From CAZJYI01 sp964550025 (GTDB taxonomy: Bacteria; Verrucomicrobiota; Kiritimatiellia; UBA8416; CAYOBW01), in contig CAZJYI010000001.1 in NCBI GenBank assembly GCA_964550025.1, positions 1 to 64,000 on the forward strand: 64,000 nt of DNA. Reading direction: 5' to 3'. The position numbers and the translations under genes are program-made. Position 1 is the first letter of the stretch. Every line of letters starts with the position of its first letter. Of the stretch, positions 53,701 to 61,622 are shown in pieces. A model generated the notes under the pieces. The model was not told where the DNA came from, did not search any database, and was given only the letters and a program-made list of their open reading frames with translations.

Positions 53701-54085
53701 CGGTCTTCTTGCCGCCGACCATGGCGACGCCGGCCGGCGCCAGGACCCTCGTGACCTCATCCGCGGGCACGTCTCCGAGTGCGTCCGCCACCACGAGGTT
53801 CACCGAGTTGTCCACGTAAGGCAGCTGCCTGCCGCCAAAGGCCGCGGCGGACACGCTCCCGTTGAGCCCCGCGGCACGAAATGCCCGGCGCGCCTTTCGC
53901 ACGTTGGCGGCGTCCGTGTCGAGGCCGTGGACGACGTAGGCATCGCCCTTTCTCAATGTGGATGTCAGGGCGCCGTCTCCGCAGCCAACATGCACGACGA
54001 GGCCGCCTTTGATGCCGCTTTCTTCAACGAGATCAGCGCGGGCAAAGATTGCCGCCAGGAGGAGGGGGACTACCAGCCGTCTCAT
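50753..54085 (-). CDS. Secreted methyltransferase-like/beta-propeller fusion, copy 2
   Basis: 1,110 residues from the ATG at 54085, with signal peptide MRRLVVPLLLAAIFARA. The methyltransferase-like domain (~18-140) keeps an intact motif I (VVHVGCGDGALTST), motif II acid HGLDTD, NLVVADAL and VLAPAGVAMVGG. Two propellers follow (~150-590 and ~615-1110), each with WSHFLHGADGN- or DWPTLRYDNSR-type entries and repeated GKxLW blades. The linker QISDFKSQIANPRFQISD is encoded by a microsatellite. Close paralogue of 47443-50568. Function unknown; the conserved fusion suggests a single envelope enzyme or receptor. Confidence 0.87.
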   Translation of the reverse strand: MRRLVVPLLLAAIFARADLVEESGIKGGLVVHVGCGDGALTSTLRKGDAYVVHGLDTDAANVRKARRAFRAAGLNGSVSAAAFGGRQLPYVDNSVNLVVADALGDVPADEVTRVLAPAGVAMVGGKKTVKPRPPELDDWSHFLHGADGNMVSRDTTVDFPHHIQWVGSPKHSRDHEFATSMDVIVSAGGRLFYILDEGPTALPYHLPSRWILTARDAFNGVVLWKRPLPVWRPYSVPGRKSLAADLWRRLVAAEDEVYVTSSIFGPVAALDAATGKTVRTYEGTEKTEEIILAGGVLYLVVNTSDPEKIDRRALAAKRTVPDRKRLMAVKADTGKILWVKEDADTDGVHPLTLAAAGKRVVFQNSREIVCLDPKSGKVAWRYARPSEYARLGYTAPTLVISGDVVLSADRSGRRAKPVDKKARSACELIAICAGDGKELWRCPCGETYRIAVDVFVAKGLVWCSLTQPNGAHYSEARNLLTGKVEKTISPWENWPTWHHHRCYRNKATERYILAGRTGIEFVDLDSGELTTHHWIRGICQNGILPGNGLIYSPPDQCACYIESKLHGFHAIAPKRKRTTVTVQKAGRIEKGGAYSQISDFKSQIANPRFQISDADWPTLRYDNSRSACVAADLSLELEPLWSRKLGGKLTSLVCAAGRLYVARPEQHTVLCLDAESGKALWRYAAGARVDSPPTIANGIAVFGCRDGWVYALRVSDGELAWRFRAAPEDLNLVEKGQVASVWPVHGSVLVEDGSVFFAAGRSSYLDNGMYLYKLDLLTGEVQAEKNYYARDPKSGETRFFYTPFDSELLRFREHPGLLPDVMSWDGKNIYMRSVPMGRDLVIKDKEYVHHLFSSMGFLEDTWWERTYWVYGAHFYSGARGHGYAKTLYPAGRLLVFDDQSVYGYQDHTLNSKAPHIFSVPKNPEFVDLSTRIKVPKVGRKPKKSGKKSGKNKPVVATREALSKYVWKDGMPTDARAMDLGKNRPLGDAVRRVVKYDLTWQKDVPLYPNAMLLANKTFFMAGAPRFDEQTAFQINQSANTDSFEPAPPLRDAVDTFAGKKGGLLLAVDKTNGGKLAQIELPSCPVFDGMITAGGRLFLAMKDGSIVCLGEK
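52248..52300. repeat. In-frame AAATCTG microsatellite (copy 2 linker)
   Basis: Seven-base AAATCTG-type units run for about 53 bases inside the coding frame. On the coding strand they read as QISD/FKSQI-like repeats at residues ~595-612, exactly between the two propellers. Confidence 0.75.
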
Positions 54086-54115
54086 GCGTGTTCCTTTCCT
54101 GTTGCGTAGCGGAAC

Positions 54116-55462
54116 CTACCGTTTCCCCAGACAATACAGGCTGGAGAGAGTGCGAATGTAGATGCGGTTGTTGCAGATAACCGGTGTGGCGAACGCGCCG
54201 TGAGGCAGAGTGTTTTCAGCCAGCATGGTGAACTCCCTGCCGGCCTTGAGCACGAAGCCCTTTCCCTTGCGGTCAAAGAGGTAGATCCTGTCGTCGACCA
54301 GAACGGGCGAGGAGTAGAACTTGCTGCCCAGCTTCTGCTCCCAGACAACGGCGCCGGAATCGGCCTGGTAGCATCTCAGTCGTCCCTCGTCGTTGACGGC
54401 GTAGATCAGACCGTCGTGCAGCAGCAGAGAGGGGACGTACCCGGCCCACCGGTCGCTCTTCCATGCCAGGTGAGTGTCGGTGACGTTGCCGCTGCCGTCC
54501 GCATTGATTGCATAGAGAGAGCGTTTGGGATAGCCCCCGGTTGCGTAGACTCTCTTCTCGTCAAAAGAGGCCACGGCGACATAGCACTTCGCCGGTCCGT
54601 CGCACGTCCACAGCGGCTTGCCGGTGTTGGGATCGTAGCTCATGATGTTGGCGGGACCGACAAGAACAAGCTGATCGCGACCGGCGGACCGCCCCACCAT
54701 GGCAGAAGCGTAGCTCTCGTGTTCGCCGGGAACGGCGGCGGCCCAGAGAATCTTCCCGGTTCTGCGGTGATAGGCGGTGAGCTGGTTGTGGTCCGTGCCG
54801 TCGACAACAATGATCACGGCCGACTTGTACAGCAGCGGGGAGGCGGAGAAGCCCTGGATGGACTTGTAGGGAGTCACCACCTTCTCCCAGACCCGGCCGC
54901 CGCCTAGCGTCAGCGCGGCAATGCGCACGTCGTTGGACGTCTGGTACGTGTAGAAGACGCGCTCGCCGTCGCATGCCGCCGTGGCTGACGCATAGGTGTT
55001 GTCGTCGTGGACTCTCCGCAGAGGGCCTTTCCACAGCGTGGTCTGCCACATCTCCACTCCCGACGCGCGATCGAGGCAGTGCATCCGGATGGTCCGTCGT
55101 TCTTTGTCCGCGGTGGCGACGAAGATGCGTCTGCCGACCAGGCACGGTGTGCCGTGGCCGTCGCCGGGAAGATCGACCTTCCAGATCACGTTGTCGGTTT
55201 CACTCCATCGCATCGGCGGTGTCTGCCCGGACTCGGCAACGTGATCGAGCCTCGGCCCCCGCCACCAGGGCCAGTCACCGGGAGCGGACGAGGCGGGCGG
55301 CAGGTCATCAAGATCGGACGTGGCAGCGACGGTAACCCCCCGCGATGCCGGTTCCGCGGCTGAATCGTCGCTGGAAGTGTCTGCCACGGCTCTCTGAAAG
55401 CCGGCGATGAGGCCGAAGACGAACAAGAGTGTAAGTAGAGGCTGCAACCGATCGTGTCTCAT
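54116..55462 (-). CDS. Secreted quinoprotein-like beta-propeller protein
   Basis: 448 residues. Signal peptide at ~1-28 (LLTLLFVFGLIAGFQRAVA). A low-complexity linker follows, then WPWWRGPRLDHVAESGQTP at ~68, the typical entry of planctomycete/PVC PQQ-like propellers. Blades end in GVEMWQ, GKILWA, GKPLWTC and GAVVWEQ. It ends 30 bases before the downstream fusion gene on the same strand, so all three propeller genes may be co-transcribed. Cofactor unknown. Confidence 0.87.
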   Translation of the reverse strand: MRHDRLQPLLTLLFVFGLIAGFQRAVADTSSDDSAAEPASRGVTVAATSDLDDLPPASSAPGDWPWWRGPRLDHVAESGQTPPMRWSETDNVIWKVDLPGDGHGTPCLVGRRIFVATADKERRTIRMHCLDRASGVEMWQTTLWKGPLRRVHDDNTYASATAACDGERVFYTYQTSNDVRIAALTLGGGRVWEKVVTPYKSIQGFSASPLLYKSAVIIVVDGTDHNQLTAYHRRTGKILWAAAVPGEHESYASAMVGRSAGRDQLVLVGPANIMSYDPNTGKPLWTCDGPAKCYVAVASFDEKRVYATGGYPKRSLYAINADGSGNVTDTHLAWKSDRWAGYVPSLLLHDGLIYAVNDEGRLRCYQADSGAVVWEQKLGSKFYSSPVLVDDRIYLFDRKGKGFVLKAGREFTMLAENTLPHGAFATPVICNNRIYIRTLSSLYCLGKR

Positions 55463-55639
55463 CTTGCGTGTGTTCTCCTTTCCAGCGGTCCGCTATTCCC
55501 GGATGGCCGCCCTGAAGCAAACATCGTGCACTTTCTGGTACTCCCGACAGCCCCATTGTGCGGCAGGGGGTACTCGCCCTTCGAGAGTTTGATCGAACCA
55601 ACAGCATTGCAGGGATTCTCTCCCGACTGTCCCGGTGCA

Positions 55640-56026
55640 TCATCTCCAGACAACGCGAACCGGATAGCGGCGGATTGTCTCGTCCGGGGTGATCAACGGC
55701 ACGCCCTGCTGTATGGCTTCGCAGATCAGCAGGCGGTCGAACGGATCGCGGTGAATCGAGGGCAGTTTCGGAAGTGTGAAGATGGCCTCGTTGCTGAGGG
55801 CAAGGGGTGTCAAGCCGGATTCTTCCGCCAGTAGCGGGATCTCCTCGACAGGAAAATCCAGTTGCAGCTTGCCCAAGGCAGCCTTGATCTGGATTTCCAG
55901 CAGGGACACCTGGCTAAATAAGAGAACAGACTCATCCTCCTGTAGCTCGCAGAGAAGAGCCGTCTCGATGCGGCCAGGTTCGCCAAGCCACCAGATGAGC
56001 ACATTCGTGTCGAAGAGAGCGTTCAT
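55640..56026 (-). CDS. PIN-domain toxin, VapC-like
   Basis: 128 residues. Acidic PIN residues are visible: MNALFDTNVLIWWL (first Asp), SLLEIQIK (Glu), DPFDRLLICEAI (Asp pair) and LITPDE. PIN toxins are Mg-dependent RNases acting on tRNA or rRNA. Its ATG overlaps the antitoxin stop by one base (TGATG), the usual coupling that makes antitoxin before toxin. Confidence 0.85.
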   Translation of the reverse strand: MNALFDTNVLIWWLGEPGRIETALLCELQEDESVLLFSQVSLLEIQIKAALGKLQLDFPVEEIPLLAEESGLTPLALSNEAIFTLPKLPSIHRDPFDRLLICEAIQQGVPLITPDETIRRYPVRVVWR

Positions 56027-56277
56027 CAGCTTCCTTCAAAATCGCGGATCACGTCCTCGGGCGTGGCGTCAAAGTCATCCGCCATCCGAATGCGGTCGCG
56101 CACAAGTCCAGGCTTCTTGGGATGTGCTCGCCCGGACGCCGGAACGGGAGCGATCAGGAATGCGGAACGATTGTGCTTGCACACGAGCGTAGTTTGCCCT
56201 TCTTCCGCCAGCCTTCCGTACCGTGACAGGTGTGTCTTCGCCTCAGTGAAGGAAATGCAGGTCGCTTTCATGTCCAT
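56026..56277 (-). CDS. Phd/VapB-like antitoxin
   Basis: 83 residues from the ATG at 56277; an internal ATG at 56271 is possible. It starts MDMKATCISFTEAKTHLSRY and continues GRLAEEGQTTLVCKHN, the Phd/YefM DNA-binding fold (FTEAKTHLSRYGRLAEEG). The C-terminal part, ATPEDVIRDFEGS, would wrap the toxin. Upstream bases to ~56310 are AT-rich, unlike the neighbours. The promoter is probably there and shared with the divergent oxidoreductase. Confidence 0.8.
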   Translation of the reverse strand: MDMKATCISFTEAKTHLSRYGRLAEEGQTTLVCKHNRSAFLIAPVPASGRAHPKKPGLVRDRIRMADDFDATPEDVIRDFEGS

Positions 56278-56352
56278 ATATGACCAGATATATAACTCAA
56301 ATACAAGAAAAAAAAGCCATAACAGAAGGCAGAGCACCGCCGGAGGATCACA

Positions 56353-57849
56353 ATGGAAGGCAACAGCAGAAGAGAATTCCTGAAGACATCAGTCGCTACG
56401 GCCAGCGTCGTGGCGGGAGCGGCTGCGGCCTCGAAGACCGCAGCCGCGGAAGACGAGCCCGCCGGAGAGAGGGCCCCGGCTCCATCCGGGGCGTTCACGT
56501 TCACCCGCCGGGTCCCCGTAGAAGAGGGGTACGACGTGGTCGTGGCCGGCGGCGGCCCGGCGGGCGTAGCCGCCGCCGTTTGCGCGGCGCGGCTGGGCGC
56601 CAGGGTCTTCCTGGCCGAGGCCATGGGCTGCCTGGGCGGCATGGGTACCTCGGGCCTGGTCAGCGCCTTTGACCCCATGGCCAACGGCGAAACCCAGCTC
56701 GTGCGCGGATTCATGGGCGAGGTGGTCAGTACCATGGACGCAGAAGGGTTCATGAACGTCGGGTCAAGCACCTGGCAAAAAGCCTACCACGCCTGGTCGC
56801 GGTTCAATCCCGAGGGCTACAAGTATATCCTGGACCGCAAGGCCGAAGAGGCCGAAGTCAGAGTGCGCTTCTTCACCAGGGTGATCGATGCCGATGCCGA
56901 CGAGGCCTCACGCACCGTCAAGGGCGTGATCACCAGCAACGTCCAGGGGCTGAAGTACATCAAGGCCAGGGCCTTCATCGACTGCACCGGCGACGCCGTC
57001 CTGACCGACCTGTGCGGTGCCGATTGCTGGCGGGCCGGCAAAGACACCCCCGACATCATGCCGTCCACCATGGCCACGCTCTGGGCGGGTGAAGAAGAGG
57101 TTGGTGGGGGCCTCGGGGCTGCCTACGCGAAGGCCGTAGAAAAGGGCGGCGTGCACAGGCATCCAACCAAGAAGCTGGTGGGGCTTTCAAAGGTCGACGA
57201 GAGTCTGTACTACCTCAACGGCGGACACCTCTTTGATATGGATCCGCTCGACGCCGACAGTCTCTCGGCAGGCGCGATCAGGGGACGGGAAATCGCCTAC
57301 GACTTCCGCAAGATGTTCGAAACCCATCCGAAGATGAACCTGACCCTTGTAGCCACTTCATCCCTGATCGGCGTGCGGGAAAGCCGCCGTATCAAGGGTG
57401 AGTATGTCTTCGGTGAGCTTGACATGGCGACACGCCGCCTCTTTCCCGATACGATCGGCGTCTACTGCAAGGCCTGCGACATTCACCCCTATGCGTTTTC
57501 CGACAAGGCCTACGAAGCACACCAGAACACCTACAGGAGAAACAAAGAGACACGGCCGGGCAAGGGCGAGATGTTTGCCATGCCCTATGGAATCCTGGTT
57601 CCCAGGGGTTGGAAGAACCTCTGGACAGCGGGCCGGTGCGCCAGCGCCGACCTCCTTGGCCAGGGCTCCCTGCGCTGTCAGCCCTACTGCAGCCAGATGG
57701 GACAGGCCGCCGGCACGGCTGCCGTGCAGGCCATTCAAAAGGGGCAGACCGCGGACAACCTGGACACCGAGGCCCTGGTCAAGACCTTGCGCAAGCAGGA
57801 CGTTTACCTGCCCCAGGAGAAACTCTCCAGGGAAATGACGCGGGCCTGA
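56353..57849 (+). CDS. Tat-exported FAD-dependent oxidoreductase
   Basis: 498 residues with CGGAGGA upstream. A twin-arginine signal (SRREFLKTSVATASVVAGAA) precedes the FAD site YDVVVAGGGPAGVAAAV (~59), and the family motif GCLGGMGTSGLVSAF follows (~93). The remainder matches the FAD_oxidored family (Pfam 12831), ending ACDIHPYAFSDKAYEAH and CASADLLGQGSLR. Substrate unknown; members are often adjacent to sugar- or cyclitol-degradation genes, which are not seen here. Confidence 0.88.
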   Translation: MEGNSRREFLKTSVATASVVAGAAAASKTAAAEDEPAGERAPAPSGAFTFTRRVPVEEGYDVVVAGGGPAGVAAAVCAARLGARVFLAEAMGCLGGMGTSGLVSAFDPMANGETQLVRGFMGEVVSTMDAEGFMNVGSSTWQKAYHAWSRFNPEGYKYILDRKAEEAEVRVRFFTRVIDADADEASRTVKGVITSNVQGLKYIKARAFIDCTGDAVLTDLCGADCWRAGKDTPDIMPSTMATLWAGEEEVGGGLGAAYAKAVEKGGVHRHPTKKLVGLSKVDESLYYLNGGHLFDMDPLDADSLSAGAIRGREIAYDFRKMFETHPKMNLTLVATSSLIGVRESRRIKGEYVFGELDMATRRLFPDTIGVYCKACDIHPYAFSDKAYEAHQNTYRRNKETRPGKGEMFAMPYGILVPRGWKNLWTAGRCASADLLGQGSLRCQPYCSQMGQAAGTAAVQAIQKGQTADNLDTEALVKTLRKQDVYLPQEKLSREMTRA

Positions 57850-58031
57850 CACCGTTCGCAAGCTCCCCGCCCCGCGTCGTCTTGTGGCGACCGGTATCTT
57901 TGCCGTTGATGAAGATCAGACCGCGCACTTTGCCGGCCCGGCCGCTGATCACAAGAAGGGCTGAAGTGTCTCCGACGGGGAACATGACCGCCATGCAACC
58001 GCGGGTTACTGGCTGCCCGCAGCGGGAACTA

Positions 58032-59591
58032 TCAGAAACTCAATTCGCTCTTCTTGATGGTGAGCGAGTGCTTCTTCTCGTTGTCGATGTTGATGACGTC
58101 GTAAGTTACCTGCGGGTCGGCAAGTGTCGTATCGAAAGTCAGCAAACCGAACGAGCACTTTTCGTTGTACCCGAACAGACACTTCTTGATGATCTTGTGC
58201 GTGTGTACGTTGGTGAGCTTGGAGCTCTGGAACTCGTAGAGCGGATAGGCGCCCGGCCGGCCCATTCTGTACGCATCGGACCGGTGTCTGTCGGCCGATA
58301 TGATGAAGACACCCTCGATGCGGTTCTTCGCGATGCACTGGAAGATCGCCTCGCGCTCCTTGTTGAAGCCGTCCCAAGTGTCTTTGCTGCCGGGCTTCAC
58401 CCCCGGCGTCATCGGCACGTCAACGCAGAGAACCTTGAATGTCGCCGTCGAGCGCTTGAGCTCTCCGAGCAGCCACTGTTTCTGTTCCGGCCCCAGCATC
58501 GAGCCGCCCTTGGGGTCGCGGTACATGCGGCCGTCCACGAGAATGAAATCCACGTCGGCCATGCGGCACGAGAACCAGCATCCGGGGACCTTCTCGCCGG
58601 CACCGTACGACGGATTCGCCCAGTTTTCCTTGAAGACTTGCCACACCTTTCGCTTCCAGTCCTGTATGCCCGGGCCACCGTGACAATCGTTGTCCTTGAA
58701 GTCGTGATCGTCCCAGATGGCAAAGACCGGGGTCGACGATACGAAGTTGCGATACTCGGGACGGCTCTGACGACGGTAGTAGCAGTAGCGCTGGCCGGGA
58801 CGGTTCAACGTGTCGTAGTACACGTTGTCCCCGAGCGCCATGTAGGCCAGCGGCCGATGGGAATCGATGACGTTCCACATATGCTCTTTCCAGGGCGTGT
58901 ACCCGGACCCGCCGCCAAACATGATGGTGAACTTCGCCGGATTGCCCTCCGCCGGCAAGGTCTGGAAGTCGTACACGGTCGGCAACACCTTGTCTGCGAC
59001 CTTGAGCTTGTATTCGTACCCCGTCGACGGCTTCAATCCCGAGAGAGCGACACGACCGGTGAAATCGGCGCCCGCCGCCGTCTTGACCGCTGATTCGGCC
59101 TGTGCCGCAAACTCACCTTTCCCCGCCTCCCGCAGCAGCACGACGACATCCACCTCGCGCCAGGTGCGCACCCACACCGTCACGCCGCTGTCCGTGGCGC
59201 TGCCCAGCATCGGCCCGTGAATCAACTCTACGTCCTGCTCCCTGGCCCAGGCTCTGAACGCCTTGCTCTCCGCCAGGGGCTTGAGCAGGCCGCGCGGCCC
59301 CGCCAGAAGCCGGCCGAACGGCAGCCCCTTCTCGACGCCTTTGCGCGCCATCGCCATGGCGTCCTCAATCTTCCCCTGCTGCGCATAGCATAGGGTCAGG
59401 CCGTAGTGCGACTCAAGGTCGTCCGGGTGCTTCTGGAGATACTCGGTCCAGTAGTCCATCGCTTCATTCACCCGCCCCTCGGCGATGTTCACGATGTGCA
59501 CTTTGGGTTGCTTCTTGTACTGCCCGCGGCCAAGCGCGATCGATGCGCTGATCGACAGGAGTGACAAGGTGATAGTCGTGACTCTGCTCAT
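58032..59591 (-). CDS. PhoD-like metallophosphatase with N-terminal TPR
   Basis: 519 residues from the ATG at 59591, with AAGGAA seven bases upstream; the frame extends 15 bases further to a GTG that is less likely. Signal peptide ~1-21 (TTITLSLLSISASIALG). A TPR-like pair at ~30-110 (NEAMDYWTEYLQKHPDDLES) is followed by a beta-sandwich (SGVTVWVRT). The PhoD-type core has MALGDNVYYDT, FAIWDDHDFKDNDCHGG and SADRHRSDA with metal-binding D, N and H residues. Likely a secreted phosphodiesterase/phosphatase. Separated by 28 bases from the esterase gene on the same strand. Confidence 0.85.
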   Translation of the reverse strand: MSRVTTITLSLLSISASIALGRGQYKKQPKVHIVNIAEGRVNEAMDYWTEYLQKHPDDLESHYGLTLCYAQQGKIEDAMAMARKGVEKGLPFGRLLAGPRGLLKPLAESKAFRAWAREQDVELIHGPMLGSATDSGVTVWVRTWREVDVVVLLREAGKGEFAAQAESAVKTAAGADFTGRVALSGLKPSTGYEYKLKVADKVLPTVYDFQTLPAEGNPAKFTIMFGGGSGYTPWKEHMWNVIDSHRPLAYMALGDNVYYDTLNRPGQRYCYYRRQSRPEYRNFVSSTPVFAIWDDHDFKDNDCHGGPGIQDWKRKVWQVFKENWANPSYGAGEKVPGCWFSCRMADVDFILVDGRMYRDPKGGSMLGPEQKQWLLGELKRSTATFKVLCVDVPMTPGVKPGSKDTWDGFNKEREAIFQCIAKNRIEGVFIISADRHRSDAYRMGRPGAYPLYEFQSSKLTNVHTHKIIKKCLFGYNEKCSFGLLTFDTTLADPQVTYDVINIDNEKKHSLTIKKSELSF

Positions 59592-59619
59592 GCTCGTTCC
59601 TTTCACTCGACTCTCTTCG

Positions 59620-60507
59620 CTACTCGCGTTGCTCCGACAGCAACTCCCGTACGAACGCCACTGCGCGTTCGGCCACTTTGGGGGCTGCTCCCGCGACGCT
59701 GTGTCTCCCCCCCTCGATGGTCACCAGCTCCGTCCGGACACCGGCGGTCTTCAGACGCGCGTGCATGTTGCGCGCGTGTTCGATCGGTACGATTCTGTCG
59801 GCGTCACCGTGCACCTGCATGACGGGTGGGTCATCCGAACTGGCAAACGTGATAGGCGAGACGTCCTTCTTCTTCTCCGCGTCCATCTCGCCCGCGGGTG
59901 TGCCGGGCTCGTACCCCACAAGCTGTCGATAGGCCGGGTGCCCGTGCTCCATTTTGTCCAGCAGCGACCAGTCCGTCGGACCCGCAAAGCTCACGGCGCA
60001 CGCGACGCGCGACGACTCCCTGGCAACGGGGTCGTCCGCTTCGGCATTCGCCGCGTCGTCCCGCAGCGCAACGCAGAGTGTCAGGTGCCCGCCGGCCGAC
60101 CCTCCCGTGACGCCGATGCGTTTCGGATCGATGTTCCACTCGGCGGCTCTGTGCCGTACGAACTGGATCGCGCGCAGGCAATCGTTCACCTGGGCGGGAT
60201 GCGTCGCGACATCGGTAAAACGGTACTCGACGGAAATGACCGACAGCCAGCCTTGCGTTACGGCGTCCTTGAGCCACTTTGGAACGCGCTTCTTGCTCCC
60301 GGCCCGCCAACCGCCGCCGTGAATGAAGACCATCGCCGGCAGGGGTATATCCGACTCTGCCAGGTAGGCGTCCAGCTTCTGGGCGGAATGGGCATTGTCG
60401 TAAGCGACGTCTTTGTGGTTAGTGGGTGAGGCGTTTGGGCGGGCGGACAGCGAAGAGACGAACACGACAGAACAGATGCCAACAACCCAACGATTCCACA
60501 GCTTCAT
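59620..60507 (-). CDS. Secreted alpha/beta hydrolase (esterase-lipase family)
   Basis: 295 residues from the ATG at 60507 (GGAGAGGA upstream); a longer frame to 60879 has no ribosome site and is rejected. Signal peptide MKLWNRWVVGICSVVFVSSLSA. Oxyanion motif HGGGWRAG (~57), nucleophile elbow GGSAGGHLTL (~133), late aspartate in VHGDADRIVP and catalytic histidine in GGRHSVAG complete the triad. Probably a carbohydrate or acyl esterase, co-transcribed with the PhoD-like gene. Confidence 0.88.
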   Translation of the reverse strand: MKLWNRWVVGICSVVFVSSLSARPNASPTNHKDVAYDNAHSAQKLDAYLAESDIPLPAMVFIHGGGWRAGSKKRVPKWLKDAVTQGWLSVISVEYRFTDVATHPAQVNDCLRAIQFVRHRAAEWNIDPKRIGVTGGSAGGHLTLCVALRDDAANAEADDPVARESSRVACAVSFAGPTDWSLLDKMEHGHPAYRQLVGYEPGTPAGEMDAEKKKDVSPITFASSDDPPVMQVHGDADRIVPIEHARNMHARLKTAGVRTELVTIEGGRHSVAGAAPKVAERAVAFVRELLSEQRE

Positions 60508-60812
60508 CGTTCCTCTCCAGTTAGCGTCGCTTCGCCCCTGCGCACCGATGGCGGGGCAACGAACCCGCAAGTGCAATGTGGCGACGTTCTTGTAACAAAG
60601 CAAGGGCATTTGCCGCTCTAGCTGTGCCGGAATACGGGCCGTATTCCATTCGGCCACGAGACCCTCGACACACTCAAGCAATATGGCAGGCTCACCGTCA
60701 CGGATTTCAGGAAGACACATGCCAAGTGCTATCCGAGGGAGAGGAAACGAAGCGAAACCAGGCTTTGACGTCAGACACCAACCTGCTATGATTTGCTGGC
60801 GGAGGACTGAAA
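60508..60812. other. Intergenic region between divergent genes
   Basis: 305 bases between the minus-strand esterase and the plus-strand antitoxin. It contains a candidate promoter at 60765-60792 for the toxin-antitoxin pair and a small palindrome ATACGGGCCGTAT (~60632-60644). An open minus-strand frame here has no ribosome site and is not called. Confidence 0.5.
60765..60792 (+). promoter_or_regulatory. Strong sigma70 promoter of a toxin-antitoxin pair
   Basis: TTGACG (60765-60770), a 16-base spacer and TATGAT (60787-60792), 20 bases before the antitoxin ATG at 60813 with GGAGGA between. Both hexamers are near consensus. Confidence 0.6.
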
Positions 60813-61040
60813 ATGGCCACAGCGACGATAAGTATGCAACTGGATGCCGACACCGCTCTGATGTTTGAGCAAGCCCCAAAGGAGGACAAGGACAAGCTTT
60901 GTCTACTGTGGAGCGTCCTGGTCAGAGAGTACGAGGCGGCCCCCGTCTCCTTGCGGTCCCTCATGGATCAGATCGGGAACCGGGCGCGGCAACGTGGCCT
61001 GACGGCAGAAAAGCTGGAGTCGATCCTCGATGGCGCGTGA
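60813..61040 (+). CDS. Probable antitoxin of a PIN-toxin pair
   Basis: 75 residues, start preceded by GGAGGACTG. Short and highly charged: MATATISMQLDADTALMFEQ, then helices (APKEDKDKLCLLWSVLVREYE and RARQRGLTAEKLESILDGA). No classical DNA-binding motif is obvious, but it overlaps the PIN toxin gene by 11 bases and is the right size and position for the antitoxin of this COG1569-like class. Confidence 0.65.
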   Translation: MATATISMQLDADTALMFEQAPKEDKDKLCLLWSVLVREYEAAPVSLRSLMDQIGNRARQRGLTAEKLESILDGA

Positions 61041-61446
61041 CCGTTATTACGTGCTCGACGCCAATGTTGTCGTCAGCGCCGTTCTACTTCCGGACTCCGT
61101 TCCCAGGCAGGCTTTTGACAGAGCTTGCGCCCGCGGGCGTATCCTGCTTTCCGTTCCAGTGATCAACGAACTGGACGACGTGCTCAGACGACCGAAGCTC
61201 AACCGTTACATCCATGAAGACGAGAGGATTCTGTTTCTCGTCTCCCTGACACGCGAGTCCAAGGTGGTGCAGACGACGGAAGCCATATCGGAGTGCCGGG
61301 ACCCAAAGGACAACAAGTACTTGGAGTTGGCTGTCGCGGGGGATGCGGTCTGTATCATTTCGGGCGACCAGGATCTACTTGTCCTCAGTCCGTTTCGAGG
61401 CATCCCGATTCTCACACCCCGAGGGTTTCTCGACGGCGATCTCTGA
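61030..61446 (+). CDS. PIN-domain toxin (COG1569-like)
   Basis: 138 residues. PIN acidic residues: YYVLDANVVVSAVLLPDSV, then PVINELDDVLRRPKL, ECRDPKDNKYLELAV and IISGDQDLLVL. It differs from the VapC at 55640, having the PIN_3 arrangement with an N-terminal D-A-N and no adjacent Phd. Probable Mg-dependent RNase. Its start overlaps the upstream gene. Confidence 0.8.
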   Translation: MARDRYYVLDANVVVSAVLLPDSVPRQAFDRACARGRILLSVPVINELDDVLRRPKLNRYIHEDERILFLVSLTRESKVVQTTEAISECRDPKDNKYLELAVAGDAVCIISGDQDLLVLSPFRGIPILTPRGFLDGDL

Positions 61447-61508
61447 AACGCGTGATCCACTCTCCGGTGCCCTGCATATCGCGGATTCTTCGACACCCCC
61501 CCTGTCGT

Positions 61509-61540
61509 TAGGGGCTCTGTCGTTCATCTTGACGCCCCTA
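61509..61540. terminator. Possible hairpin after toxin-antitoxin pair
   Basis: TAGGGGC (61509-61515) pairs with GCCCCTA (61534-61540) over an 18-base loop, after the toxin gene. No T-run follows, so rho-independent termination is uncertain. Confidence 0.3.
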
Positions 61541-61622
61541 CCTCGGGTCAGCTACGGTTTTCCTTGAGAACGCCCTCCATTCAGACCTCGGCACGACTCC
61601 ACCATACAGGGGGAAATGTACG

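Noticed and set aside
57609..59093. 494-codon plus-strand frame spanning two genes
   Set aside because: It crosses the FAD oxidoreductase end and is antisense to the PhoD-like gene; no motif or ribosome site.
60508..60879. Upstream extension of the esterase gene, including a Cys-rich peptide
   Set aside because: No ribosome site, covers the promoter of the divergent toxin-antitoxin pair, and the ATG at 60507 has GGAGAGGA and a signal peptide.
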